Shown: positions 22,015 to 33,925 of the stretch, piece by piece
Layout: the number at the start of each line of letters is the position of its first letter
Numbering within the stretch: the stretch's first letter is position 1
Translations under genes and position numbers: made by a program
NCBI GenBank assembly: GCA_002633005.1
Contig: NMRA01000082.1
Coordinates: forward strand, 650,759 to 714,758
Length of the DNA stretch: 64,000 nucleotides
Source: Phoronis australis
Lineage: Eukaryota; Phoronida; Phoronidae
Direction: 5' to 3'
The notes under the pieces: generated by a model
What the model was told of the DNA's origin: nothing
Databases searched by the model: none
The model's input: only the letters and a program-made list of their open reading frames with translations

Positions 22015-24589
22015 AAGCTCGGCCTTAGATACCGGAAAGGTTCCGATGCGCATGTTCAATAGAGTCGATGCATGCTTTTCACCTGACCTCTCCTCAGCTA
22101 CAGTCGTGGAGTTGGCAGACTGAAAATCGGTAGTCTGCAATTCTGACTATAGCTTAGTCCAACCATTGGTTAGGCTGGGCATTTTTACCAGACTATAATG
22201 GGAATCCGTCGTTAAATAACTAGAGGATACATAAATCCTGGCCTGCTTGTCTCAGAAAACGGTCTTGAATTCGGATAACACCATGCATGCGCTCAGTTCG
22301 CCGAGGTCTCTTTGAAATGAAGAGTTCTCGAGTGTAAAATTGTTTGCGTTTATTCTAAAACAAAAATGCACCTCAGCTACCAATCAAACTTGCCCACCAT
22401 AAACGATATTAAAATCAGCAAAATACTGACTGGCTACAACCACGGAAGTAACGTTATGTTATGTAGATGCATATTAAGATTATCCCAAACCATATTTAGT
22501 GACCTTCGTTCTTATTCGTATATCAAAAAACTAAGCTTTGACAACTGGTAAAGGTATGAATTTCTGAAAGAAAAGATCAAGGAATATAAATATGTGATTT
22601 GTATTTACGTAGAATTGTTACAGATTATTACATTAGTGGAAATTTCATTTTTAAAAAAGGTACCCCTGGACGATTTTAATGAAACCATTTATCAATGAAA
22701 ACTTCACCATTTACATCAAATACGCTCTTAGGAATTTTCCTTTCGTTTGATTTCAATGACGAAACGTAGGTATTTTTTGTGAAAATAGAAGACGTATTTG
22801 CCTTTGTTACATTACGCAAAAACTAAGCCTTTTTATCAAAAATCTTAAAAGCGTTTTTGAGATTTATGAGTAAATCTTAAAATTGAAAAGTTTCAGCGAA
22901 ATTAACCAATCTGTTTTTTCCTAAGTTCAAATAAAGTCGATTTTCGGAAACCGAATAAGTCGATTAAACTGGGACGAGTGAAAATCTCCAACTCTTCGGT
23001 GAGAACTTGTTTTCGTTCAATATGTAACCTATACATGCCTAAACCATGTTAGTTATTTCAACATTCACTCGCAATGACAACTGAATTAAAAAGTACCATC
23101 CCCAGCTAAGGGGTGGCATCAAATTTCACTGTTGTTTGACCTACTTAAAAGTAGGTCAACTACTTAAAAGTAGGTCATAGTCTGTTGTTGTACACATAGT
23201 CCGTACACGTCACTTGCCGGTCCCAAGGTGGTTCTGCTAAATCTTTTTTTCTCTGTACAGGGTACATATTTTGTATATCAAGTTCCTCGAGAATCGATAT
23301 AAAGTATTGTAAAAATGACCAGTTTTTAATAAGGTTTGATATAACCTTAAAATCATTCCTTGAAGAGAATGAAGACTAAACGACTGTTGAAAAGTTCCAC
23401 TGGGGGTTGTGGCATTTGGTTTGTGAGCTCAGGCATGGTTTTACTTAAAGAAACATGTTTCCTGGGGAAAAAATATTTACTCTAGAGAAAATGCGAAATG
23501 CCCTGACAAACGGGGCCCTACCGTTTCCGTTGAGTATGATAAACATGCTCAGTGCCAGACGCTGAGTGCTCAACCGGTTGGGTTGCGATATAAATAGCAT
23601 ACAAGCAATGCAGTGTAAGCAGTGTGTGTCCCTTCTGACGTTGCTGGCCCAAAGCCGAACTGATTAGTTGCAACGTCCTGGAACTTGTGGCAACAATTCT
23701 GCAGTGAGTGATTTCTTTTATTTTCTGCTTCTGCCCGCAACATTGCTCTGCCATCCATCATATTGTCATTAAAAAAGAACTGACGGTAACTACTCTTGAG
23801 ACCTGTTACAAGTTGCATGTATTTGTGGTATCCGGTATTCCTTTGGCATGTGAACGCTAATTGATCCTATTAACCAGTTAAAAACATCGTTATGCATCTG
23901 TTGGATGAGCTAAAAGGGCTTTGCTTAAACGTGTTGCATTTGAATGACGATTTTGCTTTCATACGACAACTATAACGAGACCTAAATCGTATTATTCAAA
24001 TTGGTTCTCTGCCAGAAACAGAATTCAACGTGTTCAACAGATATTTTCTCGATTTAAGGATTTTGAATTTCTCTTCATGTCTGAGCATTTATTATTCAGT
24101 TTCAAATTTCAAATAAACAATCTGTCAACTTCTAGTCACTTCTTTGATTTTTACCCAAAAGACGTAACACGCCTCCTTAACTCAGTTTCCAGCGTGTCCT
24201 CTAGGGGAAAGGAACACGCAGGAGTCATCCAGCGGCACGTGTTTTATTACAAGTTGATGTAACCTTGTTGTCATTGGTAAGATTTACAACAAAGATTTAT
24301 GAACAATGTTCATTTCCAAACAAATCCAATGCTGGAATTACGACTCAATGGGAAAGTTATTCCCATTAAGTTCACACACAACCACATTGGCTTGCTACGA
24401 GACCATAAGCTTACATTTACTCCTCACTGTTGCGAACTCGTTCATAAAGTACAATCCAATTAGACTTGTCTCGAGTCATCTCAACTCCATGCATCATACC
24501 CCACCATCCACTCAAAAGAATCCAACCCTCAGGCGTCATCCAAAGTCGATAAAAGTATCTTATTTCTAGACTACTTCACTGCCAAAAGT
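22015..24589. other. Intergenic, no gene recognised
   Basis: AT-rich sequence without coding frames of note. At 23137-23178 a palindrome built on GACCTACTT/AAGTAGGTC is followed by a second partial copy. No exon signals fit either neighbouring gene. Confidence 0.45.
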
Positions 24590-26101
24590 CACATTGCACC
24601 ATGAATAAACTATGCAGAATTCCCAAACAGAACATTAGAACACCTCTCTTTCATAGAAGCCCAACCATCTGAAGTCAGAAAACTACTAGAAAACATTGAC
24701 GAAAACAAAAATGACGGTACCAATCTCATAACCAATAATATAATCAAGATAATAGCAAGAGAGCTTANNNNNNNNNNNNNNNNNNNNNNNNNNNNNNNNN
24801 NNNNNNNNNNNNNNNNNNNNNNNNNNNNNNNNNNNNNNNNNNNNNNNNNNNNNNNNNNNNNNNNNNNNNNNNNNNNNNNNNNNNNNNNNNNNNNNNNNNN
24901 NNNNNNNNNNNNNNNNNNNNNNNNNNNNNNNNNNNNNNNNNNNNNNNNNNNNNNNNNNNNNNNNNNNNNNNNNNNNNNNNNNNNNNNNNNNNNNNNNNNN
25001 NNNNNNNNNNNNNNNNNNNNNNNNNNNNNNNNNNNNNNNNNNNNNNNNNNNNNNNNNNNNNNNNNNNNNNNNNNNNNNNNNNNNNNNNNNNNNNNNNNNN
25101 NNNNNNNNNNNNNNNNNNNNNNNNNNNNNNNNNNNNNNNNNNNNNNNNNNNNNNNNNNNNNNNNNNNNNNNNNNNNNNNNNNNNNNNNNNNNNNNNNNNT
25201 CTAAATAGTCTGGAGCAAACTAGCCACCCGTCGTAAACTCCACCTGTCCATGTATACATTCAAAGTCTTAACCAACATAAACAATTACTCTAACAAAATC
25301 CTCTTTGACTCCTACAAAAGACCAAGCACGATTCCAGGACTCCGGCAAAGCAATATGTATACTATTCCAGCCTCCATCAGCCAAGCCTTCAGAAGATCAG
25401 CGATATTAACTTTTATTGACAACTGGAATTCCTTACCATTCAAAATAAAAGAAAGCACTTCAATCGTCACTCTCAAAAATAACTTTAAAATGCATACCAC
25501 TACTCCAGACTTGCCAGTCCCATTGACATCATTCCAACTTCCCCGCAACCATGAAATAACCCTATACAGATCAAGATGTGGTCTATTCCTAAACAACGAG
25601 ACATAATTTTAATAATATTTCGGCTCTGTGTTCCTGTGGAGATACCCAGACATATCCTCATGTTTTCTTTGCTTGTGAGGTATGCAAGGAGGAGAGGGTA
25701 CAGCTCTTCCAGGCACTCGAACAATACCCCAATGTTTATAAAAAATATTCTGAAATTCCGCAATTGTACAACAAAATTAAATTTCCTTCTATATGGATGT
25801 CAAGAACTTAACCCAAACGAAAATAAGGTTTTATTTGAAATAGTATCAGAATTTCTTTATAACATTAAACCTCTTTGTGTGAGTGGATACAATTTTATAC
25901 ATCTGTATGAAAATGAATTATTTTCATTCCTTGTTATATATCATTGTATTTTTAACATCAGTTTTTTATTTATGCATTCGTATATAATCATTGTACAGAG
26001 ACTTCTTTGTATTTTTTTACCCAGATCTAATGCCTCTTGGCGCTTTCTGGGTTATGTATATTCATTGTTTCTGAAGATTTCGTAATAAACATTAAAAAAA
26101 A
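24590..26101 (+). mobile_element. LINE (non-LTR retrotransposon) 3' part, copy 1, crossed by assembly gap
   Basis: Before the gap the frame reads PSEVRKLLENIDENKNDGT, the conserved linker before the reverse transcriptase core of LINE ORF2. After the gap, frames read LRQSNMYTIPASISQAFRRS and NWNSLPFKIKESTSIVTLK, the well-known C-terminal region. These are followed by a possible C-terminal Cys/His motif (CGDTQTYPHVFFACEVCKEE). The element ends at AATAAACATTAAAAAAAA, a 3' tail. Frames shift after the gap, so it is not intact as assembled. Confidence 0.75.
24768..25199. other. Assembly gap
   Basis: A run of 432 N falls inside the LINE copy where the reverse transcriptase core should lie. Adjacent, nearly identical LINE copies are a plausible cause. 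Confidence 0.99.
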
Positions 26102-26907
26102 ACTCCATGCATCTTGATACCATGTTCAAGTCTTCTGTACTTCCACATCTAGATAACTGCGACATATTCTACCAATCGGCATCCTTATTTAATTAGAAAG
26201 ACTGCAATACCAAGCAGGTTTACCCATAACAGGAGCATACAAAGGGTCCAACACCATCATGGTTCTAAATAATCTCAACTAGAGCAAACCAGCAACCCGT
26301 CGTAAATCCACTTGTCAAAGTTTTAACCAACATAAACAATTATTAAAACAAAGTCCTCTTTGACTCCTACAAAAGAACTAACACAAGACGAGGACTGCGG
26401 CAAAGTAATATATACACTATTCCATCTTCCCTCAACCAAGTCTTCAAGAGATCTACGGTATTAACTGGCATTGACAACTGGAATTCCTTACCATCCAAAA
26501 TAAAAGAAAGCACTTCAATCGTCACTCTCAAAATAACTTTAACATTCATAACACTTCTCAAGACTTGCCAGTCACATTGACATCATTCCAACTTCCTCGC
26601 AACCATGAAATAATCCTAAACAGATCAAGATGCGGTCTATTCCTGAACACCGAGAAATTTAGAATAATATTTTGCCTGTGTGTTCCCGTGGAGACACCCA
26701 GACAAATGCTTGTTTTCTTTGCTTGTGAGGTATGCAAGGAGCAGAGGGTCACGGTACAGCTTTTACAGATTCTCGAACAATACCCCAATATTTAAAAAAT
26801 ATTCTGAAATTCCCCAATTGTACAACAATGTTTTCTATATGGATGTCAAGAGCTCAATCCAAATGGAAATAAGGTTTTATTCGAAATAGCATCTAATTTT
26901 TTAAAAA
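26102..26907 (+). mobile_element. LINE 3' part, copy 2 (left segment)
   Basis: Directly abutting the tail of copy 1, this begins with reverse transcriptase thumb-like sequence (FKSSVLPHLDNCDIFYQSA) and repeats the same C-terminal region (NWNSLPSKIKESTSIVTLK). It differs from copy 1 by scattered substitutions and indels that break the frame. It continues at 29607 after a 2.7-kb insertion. Confidence 0.75.
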
Positions 26908-29606
26908 CAGTGGCGGATCTACGTTTTCAGAAAGTGGGGGTGTAGGATTCCCGCAAAGGTCGAATCCGAGGCGCGTGGCGCCGAGCGGAGGGGGAGGTAA
27001 ACCCCCCTCCAGTGTAAGACAACTTTTTGTTTTTGTAGCCAAAAAGTGAAATTTCCATGCATCCTGGTAAGTTCCTGGTACTTAACAAGTCCCTGGAGTT
27101 TTTCTTAAGATAATTAAAAACCCTTCTCAATTTCGTCACATGAACTTGGCTCATTATAAGTTTAGTGAAACCATATTTGTGCACATCTGGGTATGAGTCA
27201 CACCACCAGCAAAAAATTTTGTTGGAACATCTGCTTACACACACATTCTTTAGCAGGCGAAAAAGTGTTGTGTGTATACAGGGGCTTAGACAAATACCAA
27301 ATATTCAATACCATAAGTAGCACCGACGTTGCTTAAAAACTTGAATATCAGATGATCGCAACAGCCTCAAGCTGTTTAAGAACGAAGACCTGTACTGTTA
27401 GTCCGGAAATAAACATATGTTCTGTCTGGTTACGAGAAATACTGGCGAACAATGGTGCTCTCAGCTCATAGTCTATTACTAAAGGCAACAATAAACAAGT
27501 ATCACTTTATTAAGCTGAATCACGTTGACAACAATTGAAAAATGTCAAATGTATCAGGAAAGAAATCATCAGTTTCAGGAAACCAAAACATTCTGTACAT
27601 CGTGGTGAAAAGATATACAGGAACAGTTTGAAGAGGGACCAGATGTACACTGAGAGTACACAAAAACTCTGGCTTGGTCCGTCAAGAGACCAAAAGTACA
27701 CCTGTGGTTATTATTCCTATAAGAATAGTGGATCTGTCGCGGAACCAAACAGTACTGACTGAGATAAATAGTTTAACAAAGCACACTTTGGTAAAAAACA
27801 TCGCAAGACTAGTTCGCCGAGGGACCAGAAGTCCACTAAAACACGATATCTACACAAATCAAGCTGGCCTGGCCGTTGCGAAACCTAAAGCGTACTTTGC
27901 AAAAAAACTTGAATTGAAAACTTCTCTCTAGACATTTTTCAATTCCCAGCGGTTGCTCATACGTGTAGTTTACACATCTGGTGGTCAACTGCTGCAAGGT
28001 GTTGTCTAGAAAGGGTTTTCGCACCGTTCTGTAGTACTCACTGGAGGAAACAAGTATTGAGTACAGATTTACCTACGCACTACGTGAAATAGATTTTGGT
28101 TATGAAGTAGATACATGTAGATTCAAGTGGAAGTACAAACCAGAGTCAGTTTCTGTGCGCTCGGAGACCCTCTGTTGTACTGGGTAAATTTGGCTTGTCC
28201 AAAAATAATTTCCGTTTCGTTTTCATTGTACACAAGCATAAAAAACCGACATTATATACAGACTGTGTAGAATTATGACTTATTACCTGGGTGTTTCTTC
28301 AGGAACGTTGGTCCTATCATTCTGTTGTCAAGACTTCCGAGGAATCTGTATGTCGGATCCAATGGTTTGCTCCTCTTGGAACAATTCTAACCAGACATCT
28401 TCGACGTTTGTTCCCAACACTTGCACTTCGTCAACTGTGTCAATGAGCTTGTAGGCCTTAGCATCTACAACGTCAGCATCTCGTTTTGCAGCCCCTGAGG
28501 TTACCAAGTCCATTCAAAAGACTTACAGCTTGTGCAACTAAATTTAATCCGTTCATCATGGACAATTTCAAACCTTGACGATGTATCCCAGGACCCATTT
28601 ACATTTCTTGCAAATTTCGAAATAAACGTCCCATTGTTTGAACGCTTGAAACCAGAAGTACTGACATCAAATAAATGTCCATGAGCATGGGCGTTTCGTC
28701 GGGTGGGCCTTTCTGCGGAAATTCCCAGTATAGAAAACGACAGTGTTACTTATTGCAGGTAGAAAGACGGTAAGTGTTGAGGTCGGCACTAGGGCTCCTT
28801 AGGAGGCCTATTGAAAATCACACGAGTACTGCAAGACTTTGTTGTGAAAATACAGCCTCCCTGCCATTTCTGGTACTGTACAACGTTCGCAAATGCGTTC
28901 ACTTTGTCTATATGAGTGCCCCCTTGGTCATTCCTTTTAAAGACATAACTATGAGTGCATCTTCAAACAGACTCGCGACCAGACCACCGCGCCCGCCACA
29001 ATAGCAATTTTTCGCAAAACGAGTTTTTTTTTCAAAATTATTACATCTACATGTACACTACATGATATGCCGCATGACAACTTTACTATGCACCAGTCAA
29101 ATTCGAGTTACAAACGTGTGAAGTGTAATAGGATGAAACGGCATGACAGATGAGGTAAAAGCGTTGCACGTCAATTCACCTGAATATCAGGGTTGAGGCA
29201 CCACAGTATTTCCCCTAATCAAATCAAAACATATATCAGAGTAAAGAAATTAGCTACCTAAAGAAATCAGCTATAGAGCTGCTCTTTCAGCGGTGGATCG
29301 ATCTAAAATGCTTGGCTACTTCAGAAGTGTCGACGGAAGCGCGCGCACAATTGATCTCCGGGGTTTTGCCGATGTGCCACGAAGACTCGAAGTGCGTTGA
29401 TTTTGATAACAGCAATTCACAATACAAAAAAATATATTTTCAGAGTGAACCCTCCTCATTTTTTCCAAGTTAGTTTATTTGGGGTTTACACACACTGGCG
29501 GTGCCGTTTTTGTTTTGCTGGAGACGTTTTTGTTTTTTTTTATTTTTTGGGTCCTGGCCCGAGGGGGGGGCTTAAACCCCCTGAGCCCCCGGTAGATCCG
29601 CCACTG
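26908..29606. mobile_element. DNA transposon inserted in LINE copy 2
   Basis: The left end CAGTGGCGGATCTAC and right end GTAGATCCGCCACTG form a perfect 15-bp terminal inverted repeat, and the flanking LINE sequence is continuous across the insertion when compared with copy 1. Internal short frames (for example minus strand 28328-28513) have no recognised domain. No clean target duplication is visible (TTTAAAAA left, TATAATAT right). CAGTGGCG ends are common in hAT-like elements. Confidence 0.65.
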
Positions 29607-29740
29607 TATAATATTAAATCTCTTTGTGTTAGTGATTAGAATTGTATACATGTGTATGGAAATGATTTATTTACATTCGTAATCATATGTCATTGTAACA
29701 TTAACATCAGTTTATTTTAATTTATGAATTTGTACCAGAC
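29607..29740 (+). mobile_element. LINE copy 2, right segment (3' end)
   Basis: The sequence from TATAATATTAAATCTCTTTG onward aligns with the copy 1 3' untranslated segment from about 25859, including AACATCAGTTT and a TTTATG-rich end. This proves that 26908-29606 is an insertion. Confidence 0.7.
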
Positions 29741-30059
29741 TATTGCCGTGGGATATGAATTACACTTACTTCAAATACTTGCCGTCCACGTGACGCTAAC
29801 TTGTTCGCAGCGACAAATGCACAAATGTTTCTTTTGCATGTAAACACAAATTGCAATTCGAAATCTCGTGAAATCAATGTTGACATAGGTTGGCCCTTTT
29901 TATTTTTGTTTTTGTTGATATTTTTATGTGCTTTGATTTTGTAATGTAATTTATTTCACAAACATTGAATATACACACAAAACGTACAGAGAGGGGCGTA
30001 GATGAAGTAATATCCCAAGAGACAATCAATCGACAGAAACCGAAGGTCGAGGTCGAGTG

Positions 30060-30800
30060 GTATGTTACTTCATGTACACCATAGACTATAGTACATGGAC
30101 CGCCAACGCCGTATACTTTCAATGGACGAAATCTGTGATCTTACGCCCTTACGTCATTATTCACTGGCGACACCTGGCTAAATTTTCTGGTGCAATTTCC
30201 GGCAAATGCGTCGTCTGGTAATCATGGTCGGCTACTGTGTGACCGGTTGTTCGGCCACACACGGGAAATGCAAAGGAATTAGCCTCCATACCATATGAAG
30301 ACCCCATAATCAGCTGTGGGAAGAAAAGCTTACTTCTTGTGTCAACGTGAATGGCAGTTCTTTCAGCAATAAGACATTTGTTCAAGGCTATTCAAAGATG
30401 AATGTTTTTTAAGAGGCTCAACTACTTAATTCTGTCCTCACAAATCCATTTTTCTTTCCTCCGCTTTGATGAAACTATCTGGTAAACTTTTGACGAAAAT
30501 TGTCCGCTAAATTTCTTCCAAAGGTAGTGACTCATGAACTCCTGTCCTTACGAGGAACTTCAGTCATAGTCTAGTGAGCGAATTAACCAAATCAGTCTCC
30601 CCTGGCCCTGATCAGACGGTTGGTCTCAACAAATTGCGCACATTTGGCCAGGATTCTGGTCAGCGATTTCACACTAACCGGAAACTGTACCAGAAAGGTC
30701 AGGCTAGCACGTAAGAAAATGCCGGAGTTGCGAATCTGTTGTCTATAATCTATGATGTACACCAATCGAGCTACGTTTTGTATCTGTCCCATTCGCTTCG
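30060..30800 (+). mobile_element. THAP-domain element fragment, copy X
   Basis: The fragment shares a conserved 5' stretch (TGGACCGCCAAC, CCGGCAAAT.CGTCGTCTG) and an ATG at 30224 reading MVGYCVTGCSATHGKCKG with the inverted copy at 33440-33925. M-V-x-C-C/Y-V-x-G-C is the C2CH zinc-finger start of THAP domains. The frame meets a TGA soon after. A second shared block (CACTAACCGGAAACTG to TTGTCTATAATCTATGA) lies at 30670-30760. Confidence 0.55.
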
Positions 30801-32112
30801 AATTCCAATGTTTCTTTCATTTTTTCGAAGGATTTTTACTCCACTCAGACTGTTCACGTGGCGGATCACATCCCACATGAACATGTATGCACTTGCACGT
30901 TAGCTTGCACGTTTTCTCTAGTAAAAGAAACAGTTTCATTTGTAAAGATTTGTTTCTTGAAAAGAGATAACAAAAAAGAAAACAATGGTAACTGTGCATT
31001 GGATTTGTAACATCTCCTGAATATACATGTAGTTAAATAACAAAGATATCTATTGTTGTAGTTACCAAAGAATCGGCGCCTGAGATGCAGTCCATGTAAT
31101 ATTCAGCAATTGAAAACCAAGACAGAAATGTCATATACTTAACAGTCCTGTTCCAAATGTTACGGTTGGGACCTAATTACATGTTGAGTGTTATTGCACT
31201 GCTGCAATTGTATTACTTTAAGCTATTTTCGGAAAGTTTGATCACTGAACCAGCTAACGACATCCAGCCGAAATTGACATAAGTTTTGAAACTTCCATAT
31301 CAGAGGTCACTGTAGTGCGGTAGTGATTATGGGAAACAATATAACATGGCCGTATTGGACTCGCTGATTCAACGCGTATGAGATAAAATGATTTTTGATT
31401 AGTGAATTTTATTATCTTGTTCACAGAAATTGTTCCATCGTTCTTAACCAAGCAGCTAACAGTGCATGGCCGGGAAACCTATCGTAGTCAGGCTCCAATG
31501 GTCGTCCACCATATTCTTTCGCGTGCAGCGCAGCTACACGGGACTGCGTTTCAGTTTAGAACGCTCGTTTACTAAGTTATCGCGAGAGACACGCGTAGAA
31601 GAAATGAGATAAAAATCGGTGAGTTTAGCAACTGTTTTTTGAAACCACAAAAAATATAGATTTTACTAATACACCTTTGTGTTCATTTTCAGAATATGCT
31701 TTCGAAATTATATTTTCTTCATATTTGATACAAAATATAATCCAGGCTTTGGTTGTGCAATGTATCTATTTGACCCAGTAAGATTTAGGACAAAGGAAAA
31801 ACCCGCAGACAAATGAAATACAATGGGTGATTAACATTTTGGCATTACGTACTGGACATTAAAGTGTTGTCCACTTGGTTTTTATTGCAAAACACAATGT
31901 AGGGCTCAACATTATTACTGAAACTTGTGTTTAATATTTTTTCTTTGATTTGAAGAAATTTAAGTTACGTGACGCAAAATAATCAAAAAAAAGATAATTA
32001 TTGAGTTTTATTATATCGCAATGATACAACACAGTAGCGCATAAAGTGTCGAAAAAGGGTTAAAAATAAGACACCGGGAATAAATTAGAAACGTACCAAA
32101 TTGTTGTACAAT
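30801..32112. other. Spacer between THAP copy X and pogo remnant
   Basis: AT-rich sequence with no recognised gene or terminal repeat. Confidence 0.4.
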
Positions 32113-32760
32113 ATGGTCTTGAAAGTGTTGCAAAAATACGGGGTGCAAGATACAGCGCTGTGATACAGAGTGAACGGGAAGATTGATCCCGATTGTGTCA
32201 CCATGGTTGTTCCTCCCATCCTCAGGATAGAACAAGAGGCCATGATGGCGAAGCATCTGAGAGAAATGGCCAACTCAAGAGAAGAAGTCCTGGATATAGC
32301 TACTGAAATGGATTTGTCAGAGAGTCTACGAGAAAGTGGGGAAAAAAAATCTTACCTCTGACTTTAGCAAATTTAAAATACTCTCATTTGACTCAACAGT
32401 CGTCCCTGTAGTTTTCTTGGCTTCACCCACCGTTATCCCTGAGAGCCGGGTTTTCTGAACGATTGAACCATTGTATCGAGGTCAAACGATCAACTTCCAT
32501 CAACCAAGTTGAAGGGTTGCAGTTCTGTTTTGGCTGGCAAGGTGTTAACAGAGAATGAAGAAATATTAAAAAGAAAGGAGAAAATAACAAAGACATGCTG
32601 TCACAAGCAGCAAGAGCAAACGAAATCAACTACATGTAAATGGGTTACAAGAAGCAAGTGAACATACTGGTCTATCTGGAAACGGGGGACCAGGAAACAG
32701 TCAGTAAATTCGGATTGCAGTGACAGCACCGATTCAAATGAAGAAGATGAAGTATACTGA
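32113..32760 (+). pseudogene. pogo/Tigger-like transposase remnant (psq + CENP-B type HTH)
   Basis: From ATG 32113 the frame reads VLKVLQKYGVQDTAL, then an in-frame TGA, then VNGKIDPDCV, PPILRIEQEAMMAKHLREMA and REEVLDIATEMDLSES. This matches the order of a pipsqueak HTH followed by a CENP-B-type HTH in pogo/Tigger transposases (RVNG, PPxLxxEEE, KHLKEMA, EVLDIATE). The frame breaks after 32361, and an acidic end (SDCSDSTDSNEEDEVY) is visible near 32710-32757. The DDE core is not recognisable. It is non-functional. Confidence 0.6.
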
Positions 32761-33439
32761 TGTACATGTTAGAAGTGGTCGCCTCCACAGCATCGAGACA
32801 GCTCGTCACTGGTTATAGTGAGCTGGGGAAGATGCGATTTTCCCAACTTTGACCACCCAACAGGATGCATCTGAGATTTTGTTGCAATGTACAATCTCTG
32901 AGGCATCGTGACAACTTTTTTCTGTTCATGTCACAACGTTTGATGTCGATAAAGCCAACATCCAGTAATGTAAGAAAAAACGTTTAGATTGTGGGAGTAA
33001 CTTTTAAGAACAACAATATTAGATTGCTGTAAATTTGATAATGTTGCGTGTACGTAATTAGCTCTCATTTTCACGTTCCGATTATTTTGTTGTTTAAATT
33101 TAAAAATCAATTATTCACCAAAAAAGTGGAAATTACGATCTAATTAAATCCACCTTATATCAATGAAAATAGTCTGTTGCAATATTTATTATTTGTTGAC
33201 CGCTTTCTGCAAGTTTCTCAGTTTTTACAAAAGGGGACAGCATGTGATGGCCATTTAGGTCATAATAAAAAGTAATGCACAGTTGAAATAATTTAGCATA
33301 AAGTAAAGGAAAGTCTCGAATCGATGAATACAATATACCTGGGAGGGTTAAATCAAATCCTATTCACTGCATAAATTTCAAATGGCACAACTCAATAAGT
33401 ACGACAACAAACCGGTTTTATGCTTAAGCGAACGACCAT

Positions 33440-33925
33440 TGGTTTCCCGAGTGTACCACGCTATCAGTAAAGATGTGGACAAAACCTTGTCTAGTTTTAA
33501 GCTGTATTTCGTCATAGATTATAGACAACAGATTCCCAACTCCGACATTTTCTTGCGTACTATCCTAGACGAGGTGCCACTCTCCTAAATTACCAATTTC
33601 AGTTTCCGGTTAGTGTATTGTGGCGGGAAATTGTCGCAGCTGTTTTGCTGACCAGTACAACGAAAAAAAATTCAACATTGAAACGTTGTTTAAAGGTATC
33701 CAATAATGGAGCTGTTGGTATCGTGAGTACTTTTGGCACCCGACCACACAACAGCCGACCATGATTAGCAGACGACTTATTTGCCGGAAGCAAAGCTGTC
33801 TAAGTTTGCCACGTGTTTATAGTGAACAGTGACGTCACTACTTATGCGTAAGATCTCAAATTTCTTCCATTGGAAATATACGGAGTTGGCGGTCCATGCA
33901 CTATAGTCTGTGATATCTTTAAAAA
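33440..33925 (-). mobile_element. THAP-domain element fragment, copy Y (inverted)
   Basis: Read on the minus strand, this begins TGCATGGACCGCCAACTCC and reaches an ATG at 33762 encoding MVGCCVVGCQKYSRYQQ, then ends with the same TTGTCTATAATCTATGA block as copy X. Its order is collinear with copy X but on the opposite strand. The Cys-x-x-x-Cys start fits a THAP zinc finger; the rest of the domain is degenerate. Confidence 0.55.

Noticed and set aside
23137-23178. Palindrome with AGGTCA/TGACCT half-sites, as for nuclear receptors
   Set aside because: Two short copies in intergenic AT-rich DNA, not near a promoter. It is more likely a small duplicated palindrome.
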